This document shows, piece by piece, positions 42,070 to 50,638 of a stretch of DNA of 64,000 nucleotides (position 1 is its first letter; each line of letters begins with the position of its first letter). Under the pieces are notes generated by a model that saw only the letters and a list, made by a program, of their open reading frames with translations, was not told where the DNA came from and did no database searches. The stretch spans positions 111,218 through 175,217 of the forward strand of contig NZ_FNDS01000011.1 of NCBI RefSeq assembly GCF_900099785.1, given 5' to 3'. The position numbers were made by a program, and so were the translations under genes. The DNA is from Pseudomonas panipatensis. GTDB taxonomy: Bacteria > Pseudomonadota > Gammaproteobacteria > Pseudomonadales > Pseudomonadaceae.

Positions 42070-42505
42070 GATGGGTATCGCTTCGCTCAACGCCATCCTA
42101 CGAACCCCGGCCATACCCGCCTGGCACCGTAGGATGGGTTGAGCCCGCGAAACCCATGCGGTGTCAGCCCGCCAGGGCGATGGGTCAGGGCGATGGGTAT
42201 CGCTGCGCTCAACGCCATCCTACGAAACCCAGCCACACCCGCGTGGCACCGTAGGCTGGGTTGAGCCCGCGAAACCCATGCGGTGTCCCCCGCCAGGCCG
42301 ATGGGTATCGCTGCGCTCAACGCCATCCGACGAACCCCGGCCATACCCGCATGGCGCCGTAGGATGGGTTGAGCCCGCGAAACCCATGCGGTGTCGCCCC
42401 GCCAGGGCGATGGGTATCGCTGCGCTCAACGCCATCCTACGAAACCCGGCCATACCCGCGCGGCGCCGTAGGCTGGGTTGAGCCCGCGAAACCCATGCGG
42501 TCGCC
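42070..42505. repeat. Tandem array of palindromic repeats (four copies)
   Basis: The unit begins ATGGGTATCGC at 42071, 42193, 42301 and 42410; spacing is 122, 108 and 109 bases. Each unit has CTCAACGCCATCCTACG followed, about 35 bases on, by CGTAGGATGGGTTGAG, so each can fold on itself, and ends near CGCGAAACCCATGCGGT. A partial duplication accounts for the longer first interval. Similar ATGGGT/ACCCAT elements are scattered in Pseudomonas-like genomes. Confidence 0.85.
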
Positions 42506-42523
42506 CGGCGCCAGGACGCGGGG

Positions 42524-42991
42524 TCATTCGCAGAAGCGCCCCAGGCGGGCGTCGGGCATCAGGTCCAGGTACTGCTGGCTGGTCATGTGCACCAGGGCGT
42601 TGTGGTCGCCGGCTTCGAAGTAGATGTCCGACTGTTCGCTGAGGGACTGGTCGATCAGGGTTTCCAGGCCGAAGACGTTGCCCACCGCGGGTATTGCGCC
42701 CAGCGCGCAGTCCTCGAAGCGCTCGCCGAGATCGCGTTCCTTGGCCAGGCGCCAGTTGCGCCGGGTGAGTTTGTGCACCTTGTGCAGGTCGACCTGGCGG
42801 CTGGCCGGGACCACGGCCATCAGCCAGTGCCCCTGGAAGTCGTCGAGGATCACCGGCTTGGCCATCTGTTGCGGTTGAATGCCGGCGCGGCGCGCGGCTT
42901 CGCGGGTGGTCATCGATTGCGTGTGAGACAGCAGGTCGTAGTGCGACTGGTGCTGGGTCAGGCAGCTTTGCAAGCGGGTTGCCATGCTCAT
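42524..42991 (-). CDS. YbaK/ProX-type aminoacyl-tRNA deacylase
   Basis: 155 residues from the ATG at 42991 (AGAGGA eight bases upstream). It contains AKPVILDDFQGHWLMAVVPA, DLHKVHKLTRRNWRLAKER with the family lysine region, and CALGAIPAVGNVFGLETLID with the GxIPP-like loop changed to GAIPA. Family members free mischarged tRNAs in trans. Stand-alone gene between the repeat array and hoxA. Confidence 0.85.
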   Translation of the reverse strand: MSMATRLQSCLTQHQSHYDLLSHTQSMTTREAARRAGIQPQQMAKPVILDDFQGHWLMAVVPASRQVDLHKVHKLTRRNWRLAKERDLGERFEDCALGAIPAVGNVFGLETLIDQSLSEQSDIYFEAGDHNALVHMTSQQYLDLMPDARLGRFCE

Positions 42992-43305
42992 GGCGCACAT
43001 CCTCTGGCACGACGCCGGCCCATGATCCCGATGATTCCGGCGTGGCTGGCATGCACCGGGAGAGGTTCCCGCTCCCCCGCCCGGCATCGGTCGCGTGCCG
43101 GTGCCTTGGCAAGAGTTTACTCCCGCCGGCCCCTGCGCAGACGGCGACTGGCCGGACGGAAGCGGGCGCTCTGTGCCGGGGTGGCCAGGCGCCCGTCCGA
43201 GGAAAAAGCGGACATCCCTTTCCGGCCCGCGTGCTAGTATTTCGCCCTCTCGTCGACGCGACCCGGCTCGCCTCGGCGCCGTCCCGATCCCTGTCCTGTC
43301 TGCCC
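42992..43305. other. Intergenic region upstream of hoxA
   Basis: 314 bases between divergent genes. A TAGTAT hexamer near 43235 could be a -10 box for hoxA, but no convincing -35 or sigma-54 site was found. Confidence 0.3.
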
Positions 43306-44772
43306 ATGACCTCCAGCTACGATCCGCAATCCAGCTTGCCGACTGTCCTTGTGGTGGACGATGAGTTGCGCTCGCGGGAAGCCTTGTCGCGGGTGCTGAA
43401 TCAGGAGTTCTCGGTGTTGCTGGCCGACTCGGCCGCGCAGGCCCGCGAACTGCTCGAACAGCACGCGGTGGCGGTGATTCTCTGCGACCAGCGCATGCCC
43501 GGCATCCAGGGCATCGAGTTTCTCAAGGAAGCCCGCGAACGCTGGCCGGACGTGGTGCGCATCGTGCTCTCCGGCTACACCGACTCGGAAGACATCATCG
43601 CCGGCATCAACCATGCCGGCATCTACCAGTACCTGCTCAAGCCCTGGCTGCCCGAGCACCTGCTGACGACGGTGCGCAACGCGGTGGAGAGCCGTTCGCT
43701 GCAGAACCACATGCAGCGCCTGGACGTCGAGTTGCGCGCCGGTACGCCGGTGTTGCGCCGGCGCAGCCAGCAGACGCTGGACAAGGTGCGCGACGCTTTC
43801 GATTTCTCACGCATCGTGCGCGCCCCCGGCGGTCCGCTGGACGCCCTCTGCGAGCTGGCCGCACGGGTGGCGCGCTTCGATCTCTCGGTGCTGCTGCTCG
43901 GCGAGTCCGGCACCGGCAAGGAGCTGCTCGCGCGCGCCATCCACTACGCCAGCCCGCGCGCCAGCAATGCCTTCGTCATGGAAAACTGTGCGGCGCTACC
44001 GGACTCGCTGCTCGAATCCGAACTCTTCGGCCACAAGCGCGGCGCCTTCACCGGCGCGCACCAGGACCACGTCGGGCTGATCCAGCGCGCCCACGGCGGC
44101 ACCCTGTTCCTCGATGAGATCGGCGACACCTCGCCGGCCTTCCAGGTCAAGTTGCTGCGCGTGTTGCAGGAGGGCGAACTGCGCCCGGTCGGCGCCACCA
44201 CCCCGGTACGGGTGGATGTGCGGGTGATCGCCGCGACCCATCGCGACCTCGAAGAAGAAGTCCGCAACGGGCGCTTCCGCAGCGACCTCTATTACCGCCT
44301 GGCCAGCGTGCCCCTGGCCCTGCCGCCGTTGCGCGAGCGCAGCGGCGACCTGGTGCCCATCGCCAACAAGCTGCTCGCCGACGCCAGCCAGGAACTCGAC
44401 CTGCCCGACCTGCGTTTCGCCGCCGACGCCCTCGGCAGCCTGCTCGGCTACCCGTGGCCGGGCAATATCCGTGAGCTGCGCAACGAGATCTACCGTGCCG
44501 CGGCGCTCTCCGACGGCGCGGAAATCGGCGCCCGCGCCTTTTCCTGGCGGGTCCTGCAGGGACAGGCGCGCAGCGCGCTGGCCGGCGCCGCGCCGGCGTC
44601 CAGCCCCGGCGGCACCTTGCAGGAGCAGCTCGACGCCATCGAAGCCAGCATACTCAGGGAGTCGCTGCTGCGGCACCGCTGGAACAAGACCCACACCGCG
44701 CGGGAGCTGGGCCTCTCGCGCGTCGGCCTGCGGCAGAAGCTGCGCCGTTTCGGCCTGGAGGAATCGCAATGA
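43306..44772 (+). CDS. hoxA: HoxA, NtrC-type response regulator for hydrogenase genes
   Basis: 488 residues from the ATG at 43306. Receiver domain: Asp18/Asp19, phospho-acceptor Asp61 (CDQRMPG) and Lys112. The AAA+ domain has GESGTGKE (199-206) and GAFTGA (246-251), the loop that contacts sigma-54. A Fis-type helix-turn-helix closes the C-terminus (HTARELGLSRVGLRQKLRRF). It should activate the sigma-54-type promoters upstream of the nickel permease and hoxK when H2 is sensed by HoxB/C and HoxJ. Stop overlaps the hoxB start. Confidence 0.93.
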   Translation: MTSSYDPQSSLPTVLVVDDELRSREALSRVLNQEFSVLLADSAAQARELLEQHAVAVILCDQRMPGIQGIEFLKEARERWPDVVRIVLSGYTDSEDIIAGINHAGIYQYLLKPWLPEHLLTTVRNAVESRSLQNHMQRLDVELRAGTPVLRRRSQQTLDKVRDAFDFSRIVRAPGGPLDALCELAARVARFDLSVLLLGESGTGKELLARAIHYASPRASNAFVMENCAALPDSLLESELFGHKRGAFTGAHQDHVGLIQRAHGGTLFLDEIGDTSPAFQVKLLRVLQEGELRPVGATTPVRVDVRVIAATHRDLEEEVRNGRFRSDLYYRLASVPLALPPLRERSGDLVPIANKLLADASQELDLPDLRFAADALGSLLGYPWPGNIRELRNEIYRAAALSDGAEIGARAFSWRVLQGQARSALAGAAPASSPGGTLQEQLDAIEASILRESLLRHRWNKTHTARELGLSRVGLRQKLRRFGLEESQ

Positions 44773-45776
44773 GCAAGGCTCCGTTCCGCGTGCTCTGGCT
44801 GCAATCCGGCGGCTGCGGCGGCTGCAACATGTCGCTGCTGTGCGCCGATACCCAGGATTTCGCCGGTCTCTGGCGCAACGCCGGGATCGAGCTGCTCTGG
44901 CACCCCTCGCTGTCGCTGGAAAGCGGCGATGAAGTGCTGGCGATCCTCGACGACTGCCTGGCCGGGCGTATCCACCTGGATGCCCTGTGTGTCGAGGGCG
45001 CGCTGCTGCGCGGGCCGAACGGCACCGGTCGCTTCCACCTGCTGGCCGGCACCGGCGTGCCGATGATCGACTGGGTACGCCGGTTGGCCGCGGTCGCCGA
45101 TTACTGCCTGGGCATCGGCACCTGCGCGGCCTTCGGCGGCATCACCGCCGCCGGCAGCAACCCCACCGACGCCTGCGGCTTGCAGTACGACGGCGAGCGC
45201 CGGGGCGGCGTGCTCGGTGCCGACTACCGCTCGGGCAAGGGCCTGCCGGTGATCAACGTGGCCGGCTGCCCGACCCATCCGGGCTGGGTGACCGACAGTC
45301 TGATGGCGCTGGCCGCCGGGCTCTTCGCCGAGACCGATCTGGACGCCCTCGGCCGGCCGCGTTTCTATGCCGACCAACTGGTCCACCACGGCTGCACACG
45401 CAACGAGTTCTACGAGTACAAGGCCAGCGCGGTGAAGCCGTCCGACCTCGGCTGCATGATGGAAAACCTCGGCTGCAAGGGCACCCAGGCCCACGGCGAC
45501 TGCAACACCCGCCTGTGGAACGGCGAAGGCTCCTGCACCCGTGGCGGCTACGCCTGCATCAACTGCACGGCGCCGGGCTTCGAGGAGCCGGGGCATGCCT
45601 TCCACCTCACGCCCAAGCGCGCCGGCATCCCCATCGGCCTGCCGACCGACATGCCCAAGGCCTGGTTCGTCGCCCTCGCCGCGCTGTCGAAATCGGCCAC
45701 CCCGGAGCGCGTCAAGCAGAACGCCACCGCCGACCACCCGTTGATCGCGCCAGCCATCCGCCCCACCCGGCGCTAG
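44769..45776 (+). CDS. hoxB: HoxB/HupU, small subunit of the regulatory [NiFe]-hydrogenase
   Basis: 335 residues. SGGCGGCNMSLLC (Cys16, Cys19) starts the proximal-cluster ligand set and the Cys-rich C-terminal half (LGCKGTQAHGDCNTRLWN, CTRGGYACINCTAPGFE) carries the other clusters. There is no Tat signal, unlike HoxK, fitting a cytoplasmic sensor. It is the electron-transfer half of the H2 sensor with HoxC. ATGA overlap with hoxA; 11 bases to hoxC. Confidence 0.92.
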   Translation: MSKAPFRVLWLQSGGCGGCNMSLLCADTQDFAGLWRNAGIELLWHPSLSLESGDEVLAILDDCLAGRIHLDALCVEGALLRGPNGTGRFHLLAGTGVPMIDWVRRLAAVADYCLGIGTCAAFGGITAAGSNPTDACGLQYDGERRGGVLGADYRSGKGLPVINVAGCPTHPGWVTDSLMALAAGLFAETDLDALGRPRFYADQLVHHGCTRNEFYEYKASAVKPSDLGCMMENLGCKGTQAHGDCNTRLWNGEGSCTRGGYACINCTAPGFEEPGHAFHLTPKRAGIPIGLPTDMPKAWFVALAALSKSATPERVKQNATADHPLIAPAIRPTRR

Positions 45777-45787
45777 GGAGCCCCGTC

Positions 45788-47245
45788 ATGACACGTCTGC
45801 TGGTCGGCCCGTTCAACCGCGTCGAAGGCGACCTCGAAGTGCAACTGGAGATCGAGGATGGCCAGGTGCGCTCGGCCCAGGTCAACGCCACCATGTACCG
45901 CGGTTTCGAGCAGATTCTGCTGAACCACGCGCCGCTCGACGCGCTGGTCTACGCGCCGCGCATCTGCGGCATCTGTTCGGTGTCGCAGTCGGTCGCCGCC
46001 GCCCGCGCCCTGGCCGAGCTGGCCGGGGTGCAGCCGCCGGCCAACGGGCTGATCGCCACCAACCTGATGGCGGCGACGGAAAACCTCGCCGATCACCTCA
46101 GCCACTTCTACCTGTTCTTCATGCCGGACTTCGTCCGCCCGCTGTACGCCGAGCGCCCCTGGTACGCCGACGCCGTGGCCCGCTTCACTCCGCACAGCGG
46201 CAGCCAGCAGCGCCTGGCGCTGGCCGCGCGCAAGCGCTGGCTGGACCTGATCGGCACCCTTGGCGGCAAGTGGCCGCACACCGGCTCCGTGCATCCCGGC
46301 GGCTCCACCCGCGCGCTCGACGCCGCCGAACGCCTGCGCCTGCTGGCGCGGGTGCGCGAGTTCCGCCAGTTCCTCGAAAGCGAGCTGTTCGCCGCGCCGC
46401 TGGAGCGCATCGCCGAGCTGGCCAGCGAAGGCCAGCTCTGGGCCTGGTACGCCGAGGCGCCGGAGCAAGGCGACCTGCGCCGTTTCCTGCGCATCGTCCA
46501 GGACAGCGGCCTGGAGCATCTCGGGCAGGGCCCGGGACTCTACCTGTCCTATGGCGCCTACCCGCAGGCCGACGGCAGCCTGGTGTTCGCCCGTGGCCTG
46601 TGGAACGCCGCCAGTGCCCAGGTCGAAGCGCTGGACCTCGGCGCCATCCGCGAAGACGCCAGCCACGCCTGGCTCGACGACAGCGCCGGGCCGCTGCACC
46701 CGGCGCGCGGCGAAACCGAGCCGAGCCCGGACAAGCCCGCCGCCTATACCTGGAACAAGGCGCCCCGGCTGGCCGGCGCGGTGCTGGAAACCGGCGCCCT
46801 GGCGCGCCAACTGGTCGCCGGCCAGGCACTGCTGCGCGACGCCGCGGCGCGCTGCGGCGGCAGTGTCTACACGCGCCTGCTGGCACGCCTGGTGGAGCTG
46901 GCGCGAGTGGTGCCGCTGATGGAAAGCTGGCTGCTCGCGCTGCGCCCCGGCGAGCCCTATTACCTGGACGCCGCGCTGCCCGACAGCGGCAGCGCGGTCG
47001 GCCTCAACGAAGCCGCGCGCGGCGCCCTCGGCCACTGGCTGCGCGTCGAGCACGGGCGCATCGCCAGCTACCAGATCATCGCGCCGACCACCTGGAACTT
47101 CTCGCCGCGCGACGCCCAGGGCCGCCCCGGCGCGCTGGAACAGGCATTGCAAGGCGCCCCGGTGCGCCCCGGCGAGAAAACCCCGGTGGCGGTGCAACAC
47201 ATCGTGCGCTCGTTCGACCCCTGCATGGTCTGTACCGTGCATTGA
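45788..47245 (+). CDS. hoxC: HoxC/HupV, large subunit of the regulatory [NiFe]-hydrogenase
   Basis: 485 residues. Nickel ligands: RICGIC (Cys60, Cys63) near the N-terminus and DPCMVCTVH at the very C-terminus (Cys479, Cys482, His485). The protein ends exactly at that His, so there is no cleavable extension and no need for the HoxM protease, the known trait of sensor hydrogenases. Forms the H2-sensing site with HoxB. Confidence 0.93.
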   Translation: MTRLLVGPFNRVEGDLEVQLEIEDGQVRSAQVNATMYRGFEQILLNHAPLDALVYAPRICGICSVSQSVAAARALAELAGVQPPANGLIATNLMAATENLADHLSHFYLFFMPDFVRPLYAERPWYADAVARFTPHSGSQQRLALAARKRWLDLIGTLGGKWPHTGSVHPGGSTRALDAAERLRLLARVREFRQFLESELFAAPLERIAELASEGQLWAWYAEAPEQGDLRRFLRIVQDSGLEHLGQGPGLYLSYGAYPQADGSLVFARGLWNAASAQVEALDLGAIREDASHAWLDDSAGPLHPARGETEPSPDKPAAYTWNKAPRLAGAVLETGALARQLVAGQALLRDAAARCGGSVYTRLLARLVELARVVPLMESWLLALRPGEPYYLDAALPDSGSAVGLNEAARGALGHWLRVEHGRIASYQIIAPTTWNFSPRDAQGRPGALEQALQGAPVRPGEKTPVAVQHIVRSFDPCMVCTVH

Positions 47246-47259
47246 CCCGGAGAACCGCC

Positions 47260-47709
47260 ATGGAACGCCTGACCATCTCCCTGGACAGCGGCCTCGCCGA
47301 GGAACTCGACCGGCTGATCCGCGCCCAGGGCTACGGCAACCGCTCCGAAGCGCTGCGCGACATCCTCCGCCGCCACATCGAGCAGGCGCGCCTGCAACAG
47401 GAAGCCGAGTCGCTGCATTGCGTGGCCAACCTGAGCTTCGTCTACGACCACCACGCGCGCACCCTGGCCGAGCGGGTCATGGCCCTGCAGCACGAGCACC
47501 ACGACCTGACCATCGCCAGCCAGCACGTCCACCTGGACCACGACCACTGCCTGGAGAGCCTGATGCTCAAGGGCCCGCTGCCGCGCGTGCGGGCCTTCGC
47601 CGAACGCCTGAGCGCCGAGCGCGGCGTGCGCCATGGCCAGCTCAACCTGATCCCGGTGGAAGCGGCCGCCGACGCGCACCCCCACCCGCACCTGCATCCG
47701 AAGAGCTGA
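47260..47709 (+). CDS. nikR: NikR, nickel-responsive regulator
   Basis: 149 residues. N-terminal ribbon-helix-helix (ERLTISLDSGLAEELDRLI) and a C-terminal nickel-binding domain with QHEHHDLTIASQHVHLDHDH; likely ligands are His89, His91, Cys97 and a His in the 78-81 run. A His-rich tail (HPHPHLHPK) is extra. It would repress nickel uptake when nickel is plentiful. Lies between hoxC and hoxJ; a matching palindrome sits upstream of the nickel permease gene. Confidence 0.93.
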   Translation: MERLTISLDSGLAEELDRLIRAQGYGNRSEALRDILRRHIEQARLQQEAESLHCVANLSFVYDHHARTLAERVMALQHEHHDLTIASQHVHLDHDHCLESLMLKGPLPRVRAFAERLSAERGVRHGQLNLIPVEAAADAHPHPHLHPKS

Positions 47710-47714
47710 CGATC

Positions 47715-49034
47715 ATGGCGCGCAGGCAGCCGCCGGCCCACCTCGACGAGGACGCCTGGCTGGAAGTGATCGGCAAGATGGACGAGGTCTACTCGCAGCT
47801 GGTCCAGGACGAGATCGCCCTGGAGGAAAAGAACGCCGAGCTGGAGCAGTCCCAACAGTTCATCGCCGGGCTGCTCGCCTCCATGTCCGACATCCTCCTG
47901 GCCTGCGACCCGGAAGGGCACATCGAGGAGTCCAACCACGCCTTGCGCGACCTGGTCGGCGCCACCGAAGCCCAACTGCGCGGCAGCCCGGTGTATGCGC
48001 TGCTCGGCGACAGCGCCAGCGCCGCGCAGTTGCGCAAGACCCTCGGCGGCCTGCGCCGGCCCAACGCCAGCGCCAGCCTGGAGGTGAATTTCAAGGGTGC
48101 CGACGGCGCGCTGCTGCCGGTCGATCTCAGTTGCACCGTGCGCAGCAACGCCAATGGCCGTTGCCTCGGCCACGTCCTGGTCGGGCGGCCGCTCGGTGAG
48201 CTGAAGCACGCCTATCGGCAATTGCACGAGGCCCACGAGGCGCTCAAGCGCACCCAGCAGCAACTCTTGCACGCCGAGAAGATGGCCTCGCTGGGGCGCC
48301 TGGTGGCCGGCGTCGCCCACGAACTGAACAACCCGATCAGCTTCGTGCTGGCCAATGCGCATGTCCTCGGCGGCTACGGCGAACGCCTGCAACGCTACCT
48401 GCAGGCGGTGCATGACGACGCCCCGCTGGAGCAACGCGAGGCCCTGCGCCGGCAACTGCGCATCGACCCGCTGCTGGCCGACCTGCCGTCGCTGATCGAA
48501 GGCACCATGGAGGGCGCGCAGCGCACCGCCGACATCGTCAGCGCGCTCAAGCGCTTCTCCGCCATGGACCGCGAACAGCTCGGCGAGGTGCAACTGAACG
48601 AGGTCATCGAGCGGGCCATCCACTGGATCACCCGTGGCGTGGCGCCGGACCTGCGGGTGCACTGGCAGGCCGAATCCGAGCCGCGGGTGCAGGGCAACGC
48701 CGGGCAACTGCTGCAAGTGCTGATGAACCTCATGCAGAACGCCTACGACGCCGCGCGCGCCGCCGGACGCACGCCCCCGGAGCAGTGGATCGCGGTCGAG
48801 CAAACGCCCGGCTGGGTGACCCTGCGCCTGCGCGACAACGGCCCGGGCATCGCCGAAGAGCACCTGAGTCAGGTGTTCGAGCCGTTCTTCAGCACCAAGC
48901 CGGTCGGCCAGGGCACCGGGCTAGGCCTGTCGATCAGCTACAGCATCGTCGAACGCTGCGGCGGCAGCCTGCTGGCCGGCAACCACCCAGACGGCGGCGC
49001 GCTCTTCACCCTGCGCCTGCCGGCGCTGGGCTGA
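47715..49034 (+). CDS. hoxJ: HoxJ, PAS-containing histidine kinase of the H2 sensor
   Basis: 439 residues. Helical start (21-50), a PAS domain (about 52-160), then a dimerisation/phosphoacceptor helix with His202 (VAHELNNPISF). The ATPase has NLMQNAYDA (N box), RDNGPGIAEE (G1), FEPFFSTKPVGQGTGLGLSI (F and G2). All catalytic boxes are intact. It receives the H2 signal from HoxB/C and controls HoxA. Begins six bases after nikR. Confidence 0.92.
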   Translation: MARRQPPAHLDEDAWLEVIGKMDEVYSQLVQDEIALEEKNAELEQSQQFIAGLLASMSDILLACDPEGHIEESNHALRDLVGATEAQLRGSPVYALLGDSASAAQLRKTLGGLRRPNASASLEVNFKGADGALLPVDLSCTVRSNANGRCLGHVLVGRPLGELKHAYRQLHEAHEALKRTQQQLLHAEKMASLGRLVAGVAHELNNPISFVLANAHVLGGYGERLQRYLQAVHDDAPLEQREALRRQLRIDPLLADLPSLIEGTMEGAQRTADIVSALKRFSAMDREQLGEVQLNEVIERAIHWITRGVAPDLRVHWQAESEPRVQGNAGQLLQVLMNLMQNAYDAARAAGRTPPEQWIAVEQTPGWVTLRLRDNGPGIAEEHLSQVFEPFFSTKPVGQGTGLGLSISYSIVERCGGSLLAGNHPDGGALFTLRLPALG

Positions 49035-49041
49035 CGCCGGC

Positions 49042-49056
49042 GGAAAGCCACTTTCC
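49042..49056. promoter_or_regulatory. Palindrome upstream of the nickel permease, possible activator site
   Basis: GGAAAG-CCA-CTTTCC is a perfect six-base inverted repeat, about 80-90 bases before the -24 element. The hoxK region has ACTTTCCA and TGGAAA boxes at 50247-50275, about 120-145 bases before its -24. HoxA is the obvious candidate binder; unproven. Confidence 0.4.
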
Positions 49057-49130
49057 AGTCCGCCACCGCCACTGCAAAGGGATTGACCAGCAGCGTCGGC
49101 GCAGCCTCTTCAGCCAGGACGCGGCGGGGT

Positions 49131-49146
49131 TGGCACAGGGCTTGTA
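49131..49146 (+). promoter_or_regulatory. Sigma-54-type promoter of the nickel permease gene
   Basis: TGGCACAGGGCTTGTA: -24 TGGCAC and -12 TTGTA with GG and GT separated by ten bases (consensus has GC at the second position). The identical frame TGGCACAGG-N-CTTGTA lies upstream of hoxK. Start expected about 49156, inside the NikR-like palindrome. Confidence 0.7.
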
Positions 49147-49170
49147 TGAAGAAATCCGTTTTCTTCATAC
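49144..49170 (+). promoter_or_regulatory. NikR-like operator over the -12 element
   Basis: A 27-base inverted repeat: GTATGAAGAAA, five bases, TTTCTTCATAC. The outer parts match the E. coli NikR half-sites GTATGA/TCATAC, but with 15 rather than 16 bases between. It begins on the -12 element, so binding should stop the promoter. Confidence 0.72.
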
Positions 49171-49187
49171 CCCTCGCTGGAGCCGAT

Positions 49188-50240
49188 ATGTCTAGCCCGG
49201 ACACGCCGCGTGCCTTCAAACAGCGCGTCAGCGCCCTCTTCCTTGCCCTGTTCACGGTCAATGCGCTGGCCTGGCTATGGGCCCTGATCGCCTTCCGCGA
49301 CTACCCGCTGCTGCTCGGCACCGCGGTCCTCGCCTACAGCTTCGGCCTGCGCCATGCGGTGGACGCCGACCACATCGCGGCCATCGACAACGCCACGCGC
49401 AAGCTGATCGCCGACGGCCAGCCCACCGCCAGCGTCGGGCTGTTCTTCTCCCTCGGCCACAGCAGCGTGGTGATCCTCGCCTCCCTGGCGATCGCCCTCA
49501 GCGCTTCGCGGGTGCAGGCGCAGTTGGAGGCCTTCCACGGTATCGGCGGACTGATCGGCACCACGGTGTCGGCGACCTTCCTGCTGCTGGTGGCGCTGCT
49601 CAACCTGATCATCCTGCGCTCGGTGTACCGCGCCTTCCGCCGCGCGCGCCAGGGCGAGCGGGTCGGCGAGGCCGAGCTGCACGGCCTGCTCGCCGGCAGC
49701 AGCCTCATCGCCCGCCTGGTACGCCCGTTGTTCCGCCTGATCCGCCGCAGTTGGCAGCTCTACCCGCTGGGTTTCCTGTTCGGCCTGGGCTTCGATACCG
49801 CGACGGAAATCGGCCTGCTCGGCATCTCCGCCGCGCAGGCCGCACAGAACCTGCCGATCTGGTCGATCCTGGTGTTCCCGGCGCTGTTCACCGCCGGCAT
49901 GGCCCTGGTCGACAGCGCCGACAGCGTGCTGATGACCGGCGCCTACCGCTGGGCCCAGGTCCGCCCGGCGCGCAAGCTCTACTACAACCTGACCATCACC
50001 TCGGCCTCGGTGCTGGTGGCGCTGCTGGTGGGCGGAATGGAGGCGCTGCATCTGCTCGCCGAGCAGCTCGGGCTGGACGGCCCCGTGTGGCGCTTCGTCG
50101 CCGCCTTGAACGAGAACTTCGGCCTGCTCGGCTATCTGATCGTCGGCCTCTTCGCCGGCACCTGGCTGCTGTCCTGGGCCTTCTATCGCTACAAGGGCTA
50201 CGACCGCCTGGACCTGGCGCCGGCCGGCACGGCGCAGTGA
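49188..50240 (+). CDS. hoxN: Nickel/cobalt permease of the NiCoT family
   Basis: 350 residues from the ATG at 49188 (GGAG five bases upstream). An upstream ATG at 49146 lies within the NikR palindrome and is rejected. GLRHAVDADHIAAIDNATR (residues 53-71) is the NiCoT metal-binding signature; FSLGHSSVV and LGFDTATEIGLLG are the others. Seven to eight membrane spans. It supplies nickel for the hydrogenases. Confidence 0.93.
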   Translation: MSSPDTPRAFKQRVSALFLALFTVNALAWLWALIAFRDYPLLLGTAVLAYSFGLRHAVDADHIAAIDNATRKLIADGQPTASVGLFFSLGHSSVVILASLAIALSASRVQAQLEAFHGIGGLIGTTVSATFLLLVALLNLIILRSVYRAFRRARQGERVGEAELHGLLAGSSLIARLVRPLFRLIRRSWQLYPLGFLFGLGFDTATEIGLLGISAAQAAQNLPIWSILVFPALFTAGMALVDSADSVLMTGAYRWAQVRPARKLYYNLTITSASVLVALLVGGMEALHLLAEQLGLDGPVWRFVAALNENFGLLGYLIVGLFAGTWLLSWAFYRYKGYDRLDLAPAGTAQ

Positions 50241-50353
50241 ACACTTACTTTCCACTTTCGCGCCATCACTGGAAACTACTCTTCCAGCTCAATTGCACGG
50301 CGCGCGCCCGCCCACCCCGCGCGCGGACGCAGAGCCCAGGAAACAAGGGCTTC

Positions 50354-50381
50354 GCCGCCTACGACAAAAGTCGCAGGCGGC
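50354..50381. promoter_or_regulatory. Twelve-base hairpin just upstream of the hoxK promoter
   Basis: GCCGCCTACGAC-AAAA-GTCGCAGGCGGC, one mismatch. A second, overlapping inverted repeat TTCGCCGC/GCGGCGAA (50351-50358, 50385-50392) can form instead. No T tract follows, so not a standard terminator. It may be a binding site or a weak terminator for the permease transcript. Confidence 0.5.
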
Positions 50382-50393
50382 CGTGCGGCGAAA

Positions 50394-50409
50394 TGGCACA
50401 GGTCTTGTA
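50394..50409 (+). promoter_or_regulatory. Sigma-54-type promoter of the hox structural operon
   Basis: TGGCACAGGTCTTGTA: -24 and -12 boxes as at 49131. The two sites differ at one base only. Start predicted near 50420, leaving a leader of about 220 bases before hoxK. Confidence 0.75.
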
Positions 50410-50638
50410 GTTACCAGGCATCGCAGTCACACGCAGTAGATCCAATGTCCGCAGCCGCCCCGTCCACCCCCTACCCGCCCGGCTGCCACCCCTTTCCGCG
50501 ACATCGCGACGCCGCCGGCAGCATCGCCGGCGCCGACGGCCGCCGAGTGCCCGTCGCGGTCGCCGCGCACGCCACGCCATGCGCGTTGGCGCGCGCCACA
50601 ACGAACGAGAAAGACATGCCTGGCCGAGGAGAAATCAG

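Larger units (their letters stand above)
50241..50638. other. hoxK control region
   Basis: 398 bases without a gene. In order: ACTTTCCA/TGGAAA boxes (50247-50275), a strong hairpin (50354-50381), the sigma-54-type site (50394-50409) and a leader of about 220 bases. No ORF in the leader is convincing. Confidence 0.6.

Noticed and set aside
42070..42505. CRISPR array
   Set aside because: Units are about 109 bases and almost wholly repeated; there are no short repeats with unique spacers and no cas genes.
49146..49187. Upstream ATG as start of the nickel permease
   Set aside because: It lies in the NikR-like palindrome upstream of the predicted transcript start, and the ATG at 49188 has a good ribosome site.
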